NCBI GenBank assembly: GCA_036010905.1 | Contig: DASCMH010000001.1 | Location: forward strand, 91,959-155,958 | Source of the DNA: SMWD01 sp002729875 | GTDB lineage: Bacteria; Pseudomonadota; Gammaproteobacteria; Steroidobacterales; GCA-2729495 | Direction of reading: 5' to 3' | DNA length: 64,000 nucleotides | Shown: positions 34,124 to 43,898 of the stretch, in pieces | Layout of the letters: every line of letters begins with the position of its first letter | How positions within the stretch are numbered: position 1 is the first letter of the stretch | Made by a program: the position numbers and the translations under genes | Notes under the pieces: model-generated | The model's input: the letters and a program-made list of their open reading frames with translations, nothing else | Database searches by the model: none | Told to the model about the DNA's origin: nothing

Positions 34124-35941
34124 CTACAGGTCGTATAACAACGGCAAAATAATCGTAAAAGCGGCCCACATCACCAGTGTCAGCGGAATACCAATGCGCA
34201 TGAAATCGGTAAATTTATAGGCACCGGCACTCATGATCAGCAGGTTCGTATGGTAGCCAATAGGTGTCGCAAAACTCATATTGGCGCCGAAGATAATGGC
34301 CAGGATGAATGGTTCGGTCGGCGCATTAATTTGTTGTGCAATACTGATCGCAATCGGAGTCCCGATAGCAGCTGCGGCATTGTTTGAAACCACATTCGTC
34401 AACAGCGTCATCAACAGGATCAAACCGCTCAGGATCAGCGGCACCGGCAACGGTTGAGTAACAAACACAAACCACTCGGCAATAAACTGGGCGCCACCGG
34501 TTTCCATCAGTGCAAAACCGAGTGACAGGCTCGCAACGATGATCATGATGACCGGAATATTCAGTGCATCACCCGCATCACGCCATTGCATGCTGCCGGT
34601 CAACAGCATCAGCGCAACACCGCATAATGCGGCCACTGAAATCGGCAGGATACCGGCAGCGGCAAAGGCGACGACCCCGATAATAATCCCCAGTGCCACT
34701 GGCGCACGTTTTGTGTGCGGCAGGTCTGTGGTCGCATCAAGTACGAGCATAGAGCCGTTCTCACGCAAGGTTTGAATCGACTCGCGTGAACCCTGCACGA
34801 GTAATACATCACCGGCGCGCAGGCGAATTGTACCCAGATCAACGCTGACATCCTGTGATGATCGGGCACGATGAATCGCCAGAGGAAACAAACCGAACCG
34901 GTTACTGAACTGTGCCGCATTCAAGGTCCGATGATGCAATGCAGATCCGCGGGTAATAACCACTTCAGCCAGTTGCTGGCCTTCAGTCGCAAGGGGCACC
35001 TCATCACTGACCGGATGCTCACCATCCGACACGTTGAACAATGTCGCACCCAGTGCTTGTTCAAACTCCTTGAGTCGCTCGGCCGAATCCTTGACATACA
35101 GACGGTCTCCCGGCTGTAGTCTGATCGACGGCAGTTTCGCCACAAACAAGGTCTCGGTACGTTGTATCCGGTCAACACGCATACGACCCTCGGTCTTGGC
35201 GCGAACCTCTGACAACATCTTGCCGGGAGCATACCCGTCTTCATTAATGTATAGCACAGCACTGAACAGGCGCGGCGATGTGTCTACCATGAGTGCCTTA
35301 CGTACCGGCAACAGGCGGGGTGCCACCAGCCACAGGAACAGCAAGCCCGCACCCCCGGCGATCAAAACCGGCAGGGTAAAATCAAACATGCCGAAACGGC
35401 GTTCACCGAGATCGGCTGCAATACCTACAACCAGCAGGTTAGTTGAGGTACCGATGGTTGTCGCCATGCCACCGATTAATGTGGCCAGGCCCATCGGCAT
35501 GAGTATCTTCGAGGGTGGCCGACCGGCACGAATACAAACCGCAACCAGCACCGGCAACAACATGACGACAATCGGCGTGTTATTCAGAAAAGCGCTGCAT
35601 ACCGCAGCAACGAGCAGTGTCGCCAGCAAGGCCAGTGTCGGTCGTTCGAGCCAGAAACTCGACATGATCGTGGCAAGTGGCTGTAATGCACCGGTGGTTT
35701 CAAGCCCGCGACCGAGAATCAGTAATGCACAGATCGTTACCAGCGCTTCATGACCGAAATTGATAAAGAAATCGGTCGGCTTAATGTTCTTATATGGGAA
35801 TATGATAAACAGCAGTATGAGCAATAACAGAACGCCGAGCCCCGTTGTTTCCAGGGGAATCCGGTCTTTGGTAAACAAAAACATCGCCAGGCAGGTCAGA
35901 CAGATGACAATGATTGCGTGCAGTTCAGGCAGTTGCGGCAA
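34124..35941 (-). CDS. SLC13/DASS-type permease with two TrkA-C domains
   Basis: This 605-residue membrane protein has two hydrophobic halves (about residues 8-210 and 395-600) flanking a soluble region with two RCK_C/TrkA-C domains, each ending in motifs like RLQPGDRLYVKDS and RLRAGDVLLVQGS. The transmembrane part has the SLC13-like NNTPIVVMLLPV and VSNNAAAAIGTPIAI segments, where Asn residues form substrate and sodium sites. Relatives import dicarboxylates or sulfate; the substrate here is unknown. Translation probably starts at TTG with AAGGG 7 nt upstream. It is divergent from a PEP carboxylase homologue, which fits C4-acid transport only loosely. Confidence 0.85.
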   Translation of the reverse strand: MPQLPELHAIIVICLTCLAMFLFTKDRIPLETTGLGVLLLLILLFIIFPYKNIKPTDFFINFGHEALVTICALLILGRGLETTGALQPLATIMSSFWLERPTLALLATLLVAAVCSAFLNNTPIVVMLLPVLVAVCIRAGRPPSKILMPMGLATLIGGMATTIGTSTNLLVVGIAADLGERRFGMFDFTLPVLIAGGAGLLFLWLVAPRLLPVRKALMVDTSPRLFSAVLYINEDGYAPGKMLSEVRAKTEGRMRVDRIQRTETLFVAKLPSIRLQPGDRLYVKDSAERLKEFEQALGATLFNVSDGEHPVSDEVPLATEGQQLAEVVITRGSALHHRTLNAAQFSNRFGLFPLAIHRARSSQDVSVDLGTIRLRAGDVLLVQGSRESIQTLRENGSMLVLDATTDLPHTKRAPVALGIIIGVVAFAAAGILPISVAALCGVALMLLTGSMQWRDAGDALNIPVIMIIVASLSLGFALMETGGAQFIAEWFVFVTQPLPVPLILSGLILLMTLLTNVVSNNAAAAIGTPIAISIAQQINAPTEPFILAIIFGANMSFATPIGYHTNLLIMSAGAYKFTDFMRIGIPLTLVMWAAFTIILPLLYDL

Positions 35942-36170
35942 AATCGACCCTTAATAAATATGGCAAAATCAACCCGATGCTGATCAGCAGTGTAAGAATA
36001 CCTGTAATCCGGCTGAGATTCCCCCTACAGACAGGAACTGCGTAAAGATACACAAAAGGGCTTCCATCTGACTCAATTCGGACATAAGATCCACGAATAA
36101 TTTTACCGGCCAGTCAATTATCGTCTTTTATCCCTCTGCCACCAGCGCATTATTCACTCAACATCCCATC

Positions 36171-38948
36171 ATGCCTGCCATGAATCCGATCGAAGCGACG
36201 GGACTGCATCCCACAGCACGTCCTGCTGAAAAACGCCAGGACATAGAATTTAAAAAGAAGGATGCTGCACTTCGCCATGATGTACACATACTGGCGACCA
36301 TGATCGGTGACATGCTCAAGGAACAAGGCGGTGATTCTCTGTTTGATGTTGTCGAGGCAGCACGTCGAACTGCGATTGACCGCCGCGAAGGCGATAACCA
36401 TGCCGGGGCAAAACTCGACGCCCTGGTGCAGTCACTGTCACCCCTGAGTGCACGTAATTTTATTCGCGCTTTTTCGACTTACTTCCAGGTCGTCAATACC
36501 GCCGAACAAGTTCATCGTATTCGCCGCTGGCGTGATTACCTCAACGACTCATCGACCCGACAACCGCGCGGCATTGAAGAAACCATATTCCGCCTGAAAG
36601 AAGCCGGGCTAAGCCTGGATGATGTTCTCAAACTTTTACACTCACTACAGATCGAACCGGTATTCGCCGCCGACAGCATCGAACCAACACGTCGCACCAT
36701 CCTGCGCAAACAGCAAAATATCGTCAAACGACTCGTTGAAATCCAGAATCCGATACTAACCCAGCCGGAAGTTAACGCTTATCTCGAAAGTATTCGTAGC
36801 GATATCACTACGATCTGGCAAACGGAAGAACATCCGCATGAAGAACGCACGGTCTTCGATGAAGTCGAACACATATTATTCTTTTTGACAGATGTCATTT
36901 ATCGTGCCGTACCTTCATTTTACGAGCGGATAACCAATTCACTAAAGCTTGCCTATGGTGACGAAGCTGCCGACCTCAAGCTACCGACAATACTCCGCTT
37001 TTCTTCATGGATCGGCGGCGATTTTGAAGCCCGACCGGATATCACCGGGCGCACGATCCGTGAAACACTGGCCAGACAACGCTCTCTGAACCTGAATCTG
37101 TATTTTAATGAAGTAAGTGCACTGGCGCAGAAATTAAGTCAGAGCACGAGCCGTATCAACGTCTCCGAAGAAATGCTCAAGCGCACCCAGCAATATGCGA
37201 AGCAGTTCCCCGGTGCCGCCGGCCAGGTTTCGTTGCGATACCGTGACATGCCCTACCGTGCTTTCCTGAAGCTGGTAGAACAACGTCTGCAGGCAACCTT
37301 TGATGATGACGTTTTTCCCTACGAGTCTGCGGATGAATTCATCAAGGATCTGCAACTCGTACATGACAGCCTGGTGGCCAATAGCGGCAAACATGCGGGG
37401 CTGTTTTCGACTCGGCGCCTGATTACCCGGGCAAAAACTTTCGGCTTTTACTTTCTGACTCTTGATATTCGTCAGAGTGCAATCATCAACCGCCGGGTAT
37501 TGGGGCACTGTCTCGGTGAAAAACACTGGCTCGACAAGACGCCACAAGAGCGAACCCGGCGCCTGCAGGAAGCGCTGGAAAACAATGAGTCACCGTCCGT
37601 TGATCCGGATAATCAGTCACGCCGCTCGCTGGCTACTTTTCAGGCCATCGCTTTCTGTCGCCGGCGCTATGGCAAACGGTCCATTGGGCCCTATGTGATC
37701 AGCATGGCTCACGGAGTTGACGACGTTTTATCGGTGCTATTGCTGGCCCGTTGGGCAGACCTGAAAAAGAAAAATGGTGGCATACCACTGGATATCACAC
37801 CATTTTTTGAAACCAACGCAGACCTGGTCAACTGTTCATCGACAATGCACCAGTTGCTGCAGAACGATATCTACCGCAAGCATCTGGAACAACGCAATAA
37901 TCACCAGATCATTATGGTCAGTTATTCGGACACCACTCGAGATGTCGGCATTGCGTCAGCGCGCTGGTCATTACACCAGGCACAATCCGACCTGATCGCA
38001 ACCATGGATAGGGCCGACATAGATTTCACCCTGTTTCACGGCCGCGGCGGCACAATCAGTCGCGGCGGTGGCCGCACCCATGCGGCAGTACTGGCCTCAC
38101 CACCCGGCACCGTACGCGGTCGGTTACGTGCTACTGAACAGGGTGAACTTGTCAATGCCAAGTACGGTGCACGCGGCATTGCTTTGCGCACACTCGAACA
38201 AACCATGAATTCGGTGGCCATAGCGACGGCCATGCCACACGGGAAAACCGATAAGGAACGGGGTGAATGGCATCGCATCATGGAAACTCTTACCGCTGCC
38301 AGTGCGACTCGCTACCAGAACCTTATTTATGATTCAGAAAATTTCTTTGAGTATTTTCAAAAAGCCACACCGGTCGATGTCATCACGCGCATGCGTGAAG
38401 TCGAACGTGCAGCAGCCCCAAATACCAGCAACAGCATCCACGATTTACATGGCGTGCCCTGGGACCACGCATGGATTCAGAGCCGGCACATCTTGCCGGG
38501 ATGGTATGGTTTTGGCACGGGATTGACGGCAGCCGTAACGGAATTCGGCCTCGATGCGGTACGGGAAATGGCAGAGTCGTGGTATTTCTTCCGTGCTGTA
38601 CTCTACGACGTTGAAACCGTACTGGCGAAAACAGATTTGAATATTGCCAGCCGTTATTCAGCGCTGGCTGGCGACCTCCACGACCAGTTCTTTCCGCTTA
38701 TGCGCTCCGAATTCAATCTCAGCGTTGAAAAAATACTGGTACTCAGAAACCAGGAAGTCCTGCTCGAGAAACAAACAACACTGCGCCGATCGATTCGCCT
38801 GCGCAATCCCTATGTAGACCCGATGAGTCTGCTACAAGTCGATTTGCTGCGCCGCTGGCGCGCTGCCAATCGAGATGATGTGGCCCTGTTTGATGCCTTG
38901 ATCGCCAGTATCAACGGTATTGCCAGAGGCCTGCAGGACTCCGGCTGA
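36171..38948 (+). CDS. PEP carboxylase homologue with altered catalytic motifs
   Basis: The 925-residue protein aligns by eye with Xanthomonas-type PEP carboxylase over its whole length, for example FSTYFQVVNTAEQVHRIRR, LDIRQ, PFFETNADL, the FHGRGGTISRGGG loop (623-633) and WYGFGTGL. Key positions differ. TAHPTE with catalytic His138 (E. coli numbering) is AADSIE here, with Asp168. GGDRDGNP is GGDFEARP at 282-289. YSDSAKD is YSDTTRD, putting Arg590 in place of Lys546. The C-terminal NTG is DSG, with Asp923 for Asn881. The metal ligands Glu547 and Asp587 remain. It is full length and undisturbed, so not a decaying pseudogene. It probably does not make oxaloacetate from PEP in the normal way. 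It is coupled to a hydroxyacid dehydrogenase gene. Confidence 0.85.
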   Translation: MPAMNPIEATGLHPTARPAEKRQDIEFKKKDAALRHDVHILATMIGDMLKEQGGDSLFDVVEAARRTAIDRREGDNHAGAKLDALVQSLSPLSARNFIRAFSTYFQVVNTAEQVHRIRRWRDYLNDSSTRQPRGIEETIFRLKEAGLSLDDVLKLLHSLQIEPVFAADSIEPTRRTILRKQQNIVKRLVEIQNPILTQPEVNAYLESIRSDITTIWQTEEHPHEERTVFDEVEHILFFLTDVIYRAVPSFYERITNSLKLAYGDEAADLKLPTILRFSSWIGGDFEARPDITGRTIRETLARQRSLNLNLYFNEVSALAQKLSQSTSRINVSEEMLKRTQQYAKQFPGAAGQVSLRYRDMPYRAFLKLVEQRLQATFDDDVFPYESADEFIKDLQLVHDSLVANSGKHAGLFSTRRLITRAKTFGFYFLTLDIRQSAIINRRVLGHCLGEKHWLDKTPQERTRRLQEALENNESPSVDPDNQSRRSLATFQAIAFCRRRYGKRSIGPYVISMAHGVDDVLSVLLLARWADLKKKNGGIPLDITPFFETNADLVNCSSTMHQLLQNDIYRKHLEQRNNHQIIMVSYSDTTRDVGIASARWSLHQAQSDLIATMDRADIDFTLFHGRGGTISRGGGRTHAAVLASPPGTVRGRLRATEQGELVNAKYGARGIALRTLEQTMNSVAIATAMPHGKTDKERGEWHRIMETLTAASATRYQNLIYDSENFFEYFQKATPVDVITRMREVERAAAPNTSNSIHDLHGVPWDHAWIQSRHILPGWYGFGTGLTAAVTEFGLDAVREMAESWYFFRAVLYDVETVLAKTDLNIASRYSALAGDLHDQFFPLMRSEFNLSVEKILVLRNQEVLLEKQTTLRRSIRLRNPYVDPMSLLQVDLLRRWRAANRDDVALFDALIASINGIARGLQDSG

Positions 38949-39928
38949 TGAAGTCCGTCTTCCTCGACACCGACACGCTGGGCCCCGACGATATAAATCT
39001 TGCCCCACTGACGGATCTGCTACCGGCGCTGGAATGTTTCCCCTCGACTCCGGCCAACCTGGTTACCCAGCGTATTGCAGCAGCCGATATCGTGCTTGCC
39101 AACAAGGTGTGCATGTCCGGCGACATCATCAGGTCTGCCGCCAACCTTAAATTGATTTGCCTGGCCGCCACCGGTACCGACAATGTCGATCTCAAAACGG
39201 CTGCCGACTCGGGTATCGTCGTCAGCAATATTCGCAATTACTGCGCACCATCCGTCGCCCAACACGTGTTCACACTGATTCTTGCGCTGACCCGGCGACT
39301 GAACGACTACCAAATGGCTATCCGCGACGGTGCATGGTCAGCAGGTCAGCAATTCTGCCTGCTGGATTACCCGATTCGCGAACTCGACGCAAAGACCATC
39401 GGCATTATTGGTTACGGCTCTCTCGGCGCGGAGGTCGGGCGTATCGCCGAGGCGTTCGGCATGCGCATCCTGGCCGCACGCCAGCCCTACGAGGCAACTG
39501 ATAACGAACGACTTGATCCGGCGCAGGGCGTGCAGCGCGCCGGACTGGGCAGGCTACTCGCAGAGGCGGATATCGTCAGCCTGCATTGCCCGCTGACCCC
39601 GGATACTACCAACCTGATCGACACAAATACGCTGGCCGCGATGCGTAATGACGCAATCCTGATCAATACGGCGCGGGGCGGTCTGATTGATTCAGAGGCG
39701 CTGATCACCGCGCTGCAAACCGGGCAGATTGCCGGCGCAGGCATCGATGTACTGCGCCAGGAACCGCCGGTCGACCCGGAACCCCTGGTCGACACACCAT
39801 TAGCGAACCTGATCGTAACCCCGCACATCGCGTGGGCCGGGCGCGAATCACGCCAGCGGGCGGTGGCGCAAATGGCCAGGAACATCGCCTGCTTTCTGCA
39901 GGGCAAGCCGCGCAATAACGTTGCCTGA
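38948..39928 (+). CDS. D-2-hydroxyacid dehydrogenase (glycerate dehydrogenase/HprA-like)
   Basis: The 326-residue NAD(P)H enzyme has the dinucleotide motif GYGSLG (155-160) and the catalytic triad Arg243 (TARGGLID), Glu272 (EPPVDPEP) and His293 (TPHIAWAG). GTDNVDL in the substrate domain is typical of the glycerate/hydroxypyruvate subgroup. It should reduce a 2-keto acid such as hydroxypyruvate or glyoxylate; exact substrate unknown. The ATG overlaps the stop of the PEP carboxylase homologue by 1 nt, so both are made from one mRNA and may act on related three-carbon acids. Confidence 0.88.
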   Translation: MKSVFLDTDTLGPDDINLAPLTDLLPALECFPSTPANLVTQRIAAADIVLANKVCMSGDIIRSAANLKLICLAATGTDNVDLKTAADSGIVVSNIRNYCAPSVAQHVFTLILALTRRLNDYQMAIRDGAWSAGQQFCLLDYPIRELDAKTIGIIGYGSLGAEVGRIAEAFGMRILAARQPYEATDNERLDPAQGVQRAGLGRLLAEADIVSLHCPLTPDTTNLIDTNTLAAMRNDAILINTARGGLIDSEALITALQTGQIAGAGIDVLRQEPPVDPEPLVDTPLANLIVTPHIAWAGRESRQRAVAQMARNIACFLQGKPRNNVA

Positions 39929-40059
39929 TAGCGAAGACGAGGCAGGCGCTATCCCTGTCACTGGTTAGGTATTGGTAAACGATTTCTACAAGGGTTACCC
40001 GAAGGATAACTCTCAAGCATCATACCCCGATATGACCAAGGTATTTTGTGTCCGTATAC

Positions 40060-42564
40060 TCAAACCTCTCGCAGCACCGCCACCGGTGGCTCGGTAACCG
40101 CCTTACGCGTCGCCCAGGTACCGGTCAACCCAACCACCCCACTACCGAGTATGAGACCAATCAACCACAGGTACGGATTCAGCGTGTAATCCAGTTCAAA
40201 GACCTGCTCGGCCAGCACCCAGCCGATCAGCATTGCACCGAATGCCGCGAGTCCGCCGGCCAGACAACCGAGTGCGGTAAATTCAACGGCAATGCCCTGC
40301 AGAATTTTACTGCGCCGGGCGCCGAGCGTATGCAGTAACGCGCTCTCAAAACGACGCTCATCGCGAGTCGCCTGAATCGCCGCAAGCAGCACAATGACAC
40401 CGGACAACAGCGTAAACAGGAATACATACTGCACCGACAACGCGGCACGTTCGATCACCATGCGCACCTGGCTCATGATCACCTCCAGGTCAAACACGGT
40501 GACCCCGGGGAAAGTGCGTACGAACTGATTTAACACCAGCCGTCGGTCGGGCGGCACAAAGACTGCGGCAATGATCGTCTGCGGCAGTTGTTCAACCTCC
40601 CCAGGCGACAGCGTCAGGTAAAAATTAGGGCGCATTGAATCCCATTCGATACTACGCAGGCTGGTGATCGGCACCTCCAGCTCCTCGCCACCTATATTCA
40701 GCGCGAGCAAATCCCCTACACCGACACCGAGCCGTTCGGCAATTCGTTCGTCGAGTGAGGCCTGCGGTGCGCCAACATAGTCCTCACCCCACCATTGGCC
40801 AGCCGTAATACGGTTGGTATCCGGCAACGCAGCCTGCCAGGTAAAATTGGTTTCCTGACTGATGAAAAAACGCCCGCCCTCATTGGGGAACTTGTAATCA
40901 TCAATTGGCGTACCGCCGATGCGCACGATCTTGCCGCGAATAAACGGCAGATATTCCGGGACAGTACCGAGTTCTTCGTTAAAGAATGTCCGCATCTGCA
41001 ACCATTGCCCGGGATCAATATTGACCAGGAAATAATTCGGTGCGTCGTCCGGCAGACTGGCTTTCCATGTTTCCAGAATATCGCTGCGCACAATCGTCAG
41101 CAGCAGTAACACATTGATGCTCAGGGCGAAAGCGATGATTTGCACGATGCTTTCAGTCCCGCGTCTCGAGATATTTGCCAACCCGTAGCGCCAGGCCACG
41201 CCGGCAGCGCCACGAAACCCGGCCAGGCTGCGTACCAGTAGCCAGCCGGCAATAAAGGACAATAAGGCGACGGTGGCAACACCGCCAAAAATATAACCGA
41301 CGAGTTTCAGATCGCGCACGATCATAAAAGTCATCACCAGCAAGGTCCCGATCGCAATCCCATAAGTGACCCCAGAGGAAAGTTGCGGCGGCGGCATGTC
41401 CCGCCGCAGAACGCGAATCGGCGCGGTGTTCTTAAGCATCAACAGGTGCGGCAGTGCAAAGCCGACCGTTATGGTTGCCGCCGTCAGCAAACCGAGTGAC
41501 CCTGCCTGCCAGGAAGTTTGTGGTAGCGAGACATTCAGTACCTCCGGGGCCAGCGCAACCAGGACCTGCTGGGCAAAATATCCGAGCAAGGAACCACCGG
41601 TCGCGGTACCGATAATGACCAGTGACAACTGACCGAGAGTGCTGTTCAGTACGAATGACTGGGTGGCGCCGACACTTTTAAGCAGGGCAATCGTATCGAG
41701 ATGCCGGAGCGCATAGCGACGCGCAGCCATTGCGGTGGCAACAGCAGCAAGAATGACCGTCACCAGCGAAGCCAGGGTCAGAAATCGCTGGGCGCGATCG
41801 ATCGCGGCATTAATCTGCTCGCCCGCCTCTTCAAGGCCAACCACCCGGGCTCCCTCACCGGCCTCAGCTTCCAGGGTGTTACGAAATGCGGCGATCTTGG
41901 CTTCCGGACCGGCAAAGAACTCACGGTAGGTGGCGCGACTGCCCGGGCGGATGACATTAAATGACGGCACATCAGCGAGATTAACCAGCAGACCCGGTGC
42001 CATCGCCGCCATACCGCCGGACATCTGGTTCGGCTGATATTCGAGCACCTGGGTAATCGTCAGTTCCGCCGCACCGATTCGAACCCGGTCGCCGATTTTA
42101 AGATCCATGCGTCCCAGCAGTCCGGGTGCCGCCCAACCGGTACCCGCCGCCGGAATACCGACAGCGGACTCAGTCTCGCCAAACATGGCCCTGGCCACCA
42201 GAAATTCCCCGCGTAACGGATAACCCTCACTGACCGCGGTAATCTGGCTCAGCGTATTACCCTCGTTGCCGGTATCTGCCGGCAGTACCATGGTCAGGAA
42301 CGACAGTGACTCCGCTGTGTCGATGCCCAACGCACGCGCGGCATCGATGAATGACGGCTGGAGCGGTGCCGGCGCACGCACGACGACATCACCGGCCAGG
42401 ACAGCGCCGGCCTGCAGCTTGATCGCCCGGCCCACCCGGTCGGTAAAAAAGCCGACGGCAGTCATCGCCGTAACGGCAATGATGATTGCCATCAACAGCA
42501 CCGATAATTCACCGGCGCGTAAATCCCGCAGCAGTGACTTTACGGCGAATTGCCAACTGCTCAT
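40060..42564 (-). CDS. FtsX-like ABC transporter permease (YbbP-like)
   Basis: The 834-residue protein has an N-terminal helix and two FtsX permease modules, with helices around residues 18-38, 265-290, 310-335, 352-380, 398-460 and a final set from about 715 to 815, plus large periplasmic domains. It overlaps the ATPase gene by 4 nt. This YbbAP-type pair, divergent from tesA, is conserved in proteobacteria and is thought to be an extractor or exporter of membrane or lipoprotein-type substrates. The substrate is not known. Confidence 0.88.
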   Translation of the reverse strand: MSSWQFAVKSLLRDLRAGELSVLLMAIIIAVTAMTAVGFFTDRVGRAIKLQAGAVLAGDVVVRAPAPLQPSFIDAARALGIDTAESLSFLTMVLPADTGNEGNTLSQITAVSEGYPLRGEFLVARAMFGETESAVGIPAAGTGWAAPGLLGRMDLKIGDRVRIGAAELTITQVLEYQPNQMSGGMAAMAPGLLVNLADVPSFNVIRPGSRATYREFFAGPEAKIAAFRNTLEAEAGEGARVVGLEEAGEQINAAIDRAQRFLTLASLVTVILAAVATAMAARRYALRHLDTIALLKSVGATQSFVLNSTLGQLSLVIIGTATGGSLLGYFAQQVLVALAPEVLNVSLPQTSWQAGSLGLLTAATITVGFALPHLLMLKNTAPIRVLRRDMPPPQLSSGVTYGIAIGTLLVMTFMIVRDLKLVGYIFGGVATVALLSFIAGWLLVRSLAGFRGAAGVAWRYGLANISRRGTESIVQIIAFALSINVLLLLTIVRSDILETWKASLPDDAPNYFLVNIDPGQWLQMRTFFNEELGTVPEYLPFIRGKIVRIGGTPIDDYKFPNEGGRFFISQETNFTWQAALPDTNRITAGQWWGEDYVGAPQASLDERIAERLGVGVGDLLALNIGGEELEVPITSLRSIEWDSMRPNFYLTLSPGEVEQLPQTIIAAVFVPPDRRLVLNQFVRTFPGVTVFDLEVIMSQVRMVIERAALSVQYVFLFTLLSGVIVLLAAIQATRDERRFESALLHTLGARRSKILQGIAVEFTALGCLAGGLAAFGAMLIGWVLAEQVFELDYTLNPYLWLIGLILGSGVVGLTGTWATRKAVTEPPVAVLREV

Positions 42565-43259
42565 GACAACATGCGCCCCGTATCCAGTTCAATCACCCGG
42601 TCACAGCGCCCGGCCAGTTGCCGGTCATGCGTCACCAGAACCAGCGTGGTGTTCGAGCACTTATTCAGGTGGAATAATAAATCGGCAATTCGCTCACCGC
42701 TGGCCGTATCGAGATTGCCGGTAGGCTCGTCGGCGAACAGAATCGCCGGTTCGGTCACGAACGCACGAGCGATGGCCACACGCTGCTTTTCACCGCCGGA
42801 TAATTGTTTCGGATAGTGCGTGGTACGCCGCTCGAGACCAACGCTGACCAGCGCTTCGCGGGCTCGCTCTGCGGCAGTCGGAACCCCGGTAAGCTCCAGC
42901 GGCAGCATGACATTTTCCAATGCCGTCAGCGACGGTACGAGATGAAATGACTGAAATACAAAACCGACATTGCTGCCGCGCAACTCTGCACGACCGTCTT
43001 CATCCATCGCGGTCAGATCCTCACCACACAACCACACCCGACCGTCAGTCGGCCGGTCCAGACCGGCCAATAAAGCCAATAACGTAGTCTTGCCGGCGCC
43101 CGACGGGCCGACCAGTGCGACACTTTCACCGGCCGTGACCTGCAGCGTCACATCATTCAGAATAGTCAGCCGGCCTTCCGGGCTGCTAACCTGTTTACTG
43201 AGATTTTGCGTACGAAGGACGGTATCGTCACTGATGTTTTTTTCCAAACGTTCATTCAT
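42561..43259 (-). CDS. ABC transporter ATP-binding protein (YbbA-like)
   Basis: The 232-residue ATPase has Walker A GPSGAGKTT, the Q loop FQSFHLVPSL, signature LSGGEKQRVAIARAF, Walker B ILFADEPTGNLD and the H loop LVTHD, all typical of the LolD/MacB group that pairs with FtsX-like permeases. The chosen start (43259) fits the family; the longer open frame to 43415 runs across the divergent esterase gene. Its first codons overlap the 5' end of tesA by 26 nt. Confidence 0.92.
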   Translation of the reverse strand: MNERLEKNISDDTVLRTQNLSKQVSSPEGRLTILNDVTLQVTAGESVALVGPSGAGKTTLLALLAGLDRPTDGRVWLCGEDLTAMDEDGRAELRGSNVGFVFQSFHLVPSLTALENVMLPLELTGVPTAAERAREALVSVGLERRTTHYPKQLSGGEKQRVAIARAFVTEPAILFADEPTGNLDTASGERIADLLFHLNKCSNTTLVLVTHDRQLAGRCDRVIELDTGRMLS

Positions 43260-43860
43260 ATCAATCTTGCTGACTTTATTGTTGGTTGGTGTTGCCTGCC
43301 GCGCAGATTCAGGCAACAGTAAAATATTAATTATCGGTGACAGCCTCAGCGCAGGTTTTGGTCTCGTGAAAGATGAATCGTGGACTACTCTATTGCAGAA
43401 CCGCCTGTCCGCCAAGGGTTACGTCTATCAAGTGGTCAACGCCAGCATCAGCGGTGATACCACAGGTGGCGGTCTGCGCCGCCTGCCCCGCGCATTGCAG
43501 GTCAATGCACCTGCCATTGTAATAATCGAACTCGGTGGCAACGATGGTTTACGCGGTACGCCAATCAGCGTAATCCGCAAGAATCTTGCCACCATGATCG
43601 AGTTAAGCCAGGCGGCCGATGCCAGGGTAATCCTGGCCGGCATGGCCATGCCGCCCAATTACGGTCAGGCTTATACCGACGGGTTTGCCGGTATTTATGC
43701 AGAGCTGGCAGAACAATATGGGGCAGCATTGATCAAATTTTTTATGAAAAATGTCGCGCTTACACCCGCACTGATGCAAGCGGACCAGATTCACCCCAAT
43801 GCAAAAGGCCAGCCCTACCTGCTGGACAATGTCTGGGCAACACTGGAAAACATGCTCTAG
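43234..43860 (+). CDS. tesA: Periplasmic SGNH esterase/lysophospholipase TesA
   Basis: TesA is a multifunctional esterase with thioesterase, protease I and lysophospholipase L1 activity. The 208-residue precursor has a signal peptide (MFFSKRSFISILLTLLLVGV) and the four SGNH blocks: GDSLSAGFG (nucleophile Ser), a Gly in SGDTTGGG, ELGGNDGLRG (Asn) and DQIHPNAKGQ (Asp-His). The open frame extends further upstream but that part is the antisense of the ABC ATPase. No strong ribosome binding site is seen. Confidence 0.92.
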   Translation: MFFSKRSFISILLTLLLVGVACRADSGNSKILIIGDSLSAGFGLVKDESWTTLLQNRLSAKGYVYQVVNASISGDTTGGGLRRLPRALQVNAPAIVIIELGGNDGLRGTPISVIRKNLATMIELSQAADARVILAGMAMPPNYGQAYTDGFAGIYAELAEQYGAALIKFFMKNVALTPALMQADQIHPNAKGQPYLLDNVWATLENML

Positions 43861-43898
43861 GTTGGGTTTGAGCTTGCACCTGGTTGGTGGGGGAAGGG

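Noticed and set aside
36171..38948. PEP carboxylase homologue as a decaying pseudogene
   Set aside because: The frame is intact over 925 codons, its surrounding family motifs are conserved and it is coupled to a normal downstream gene.
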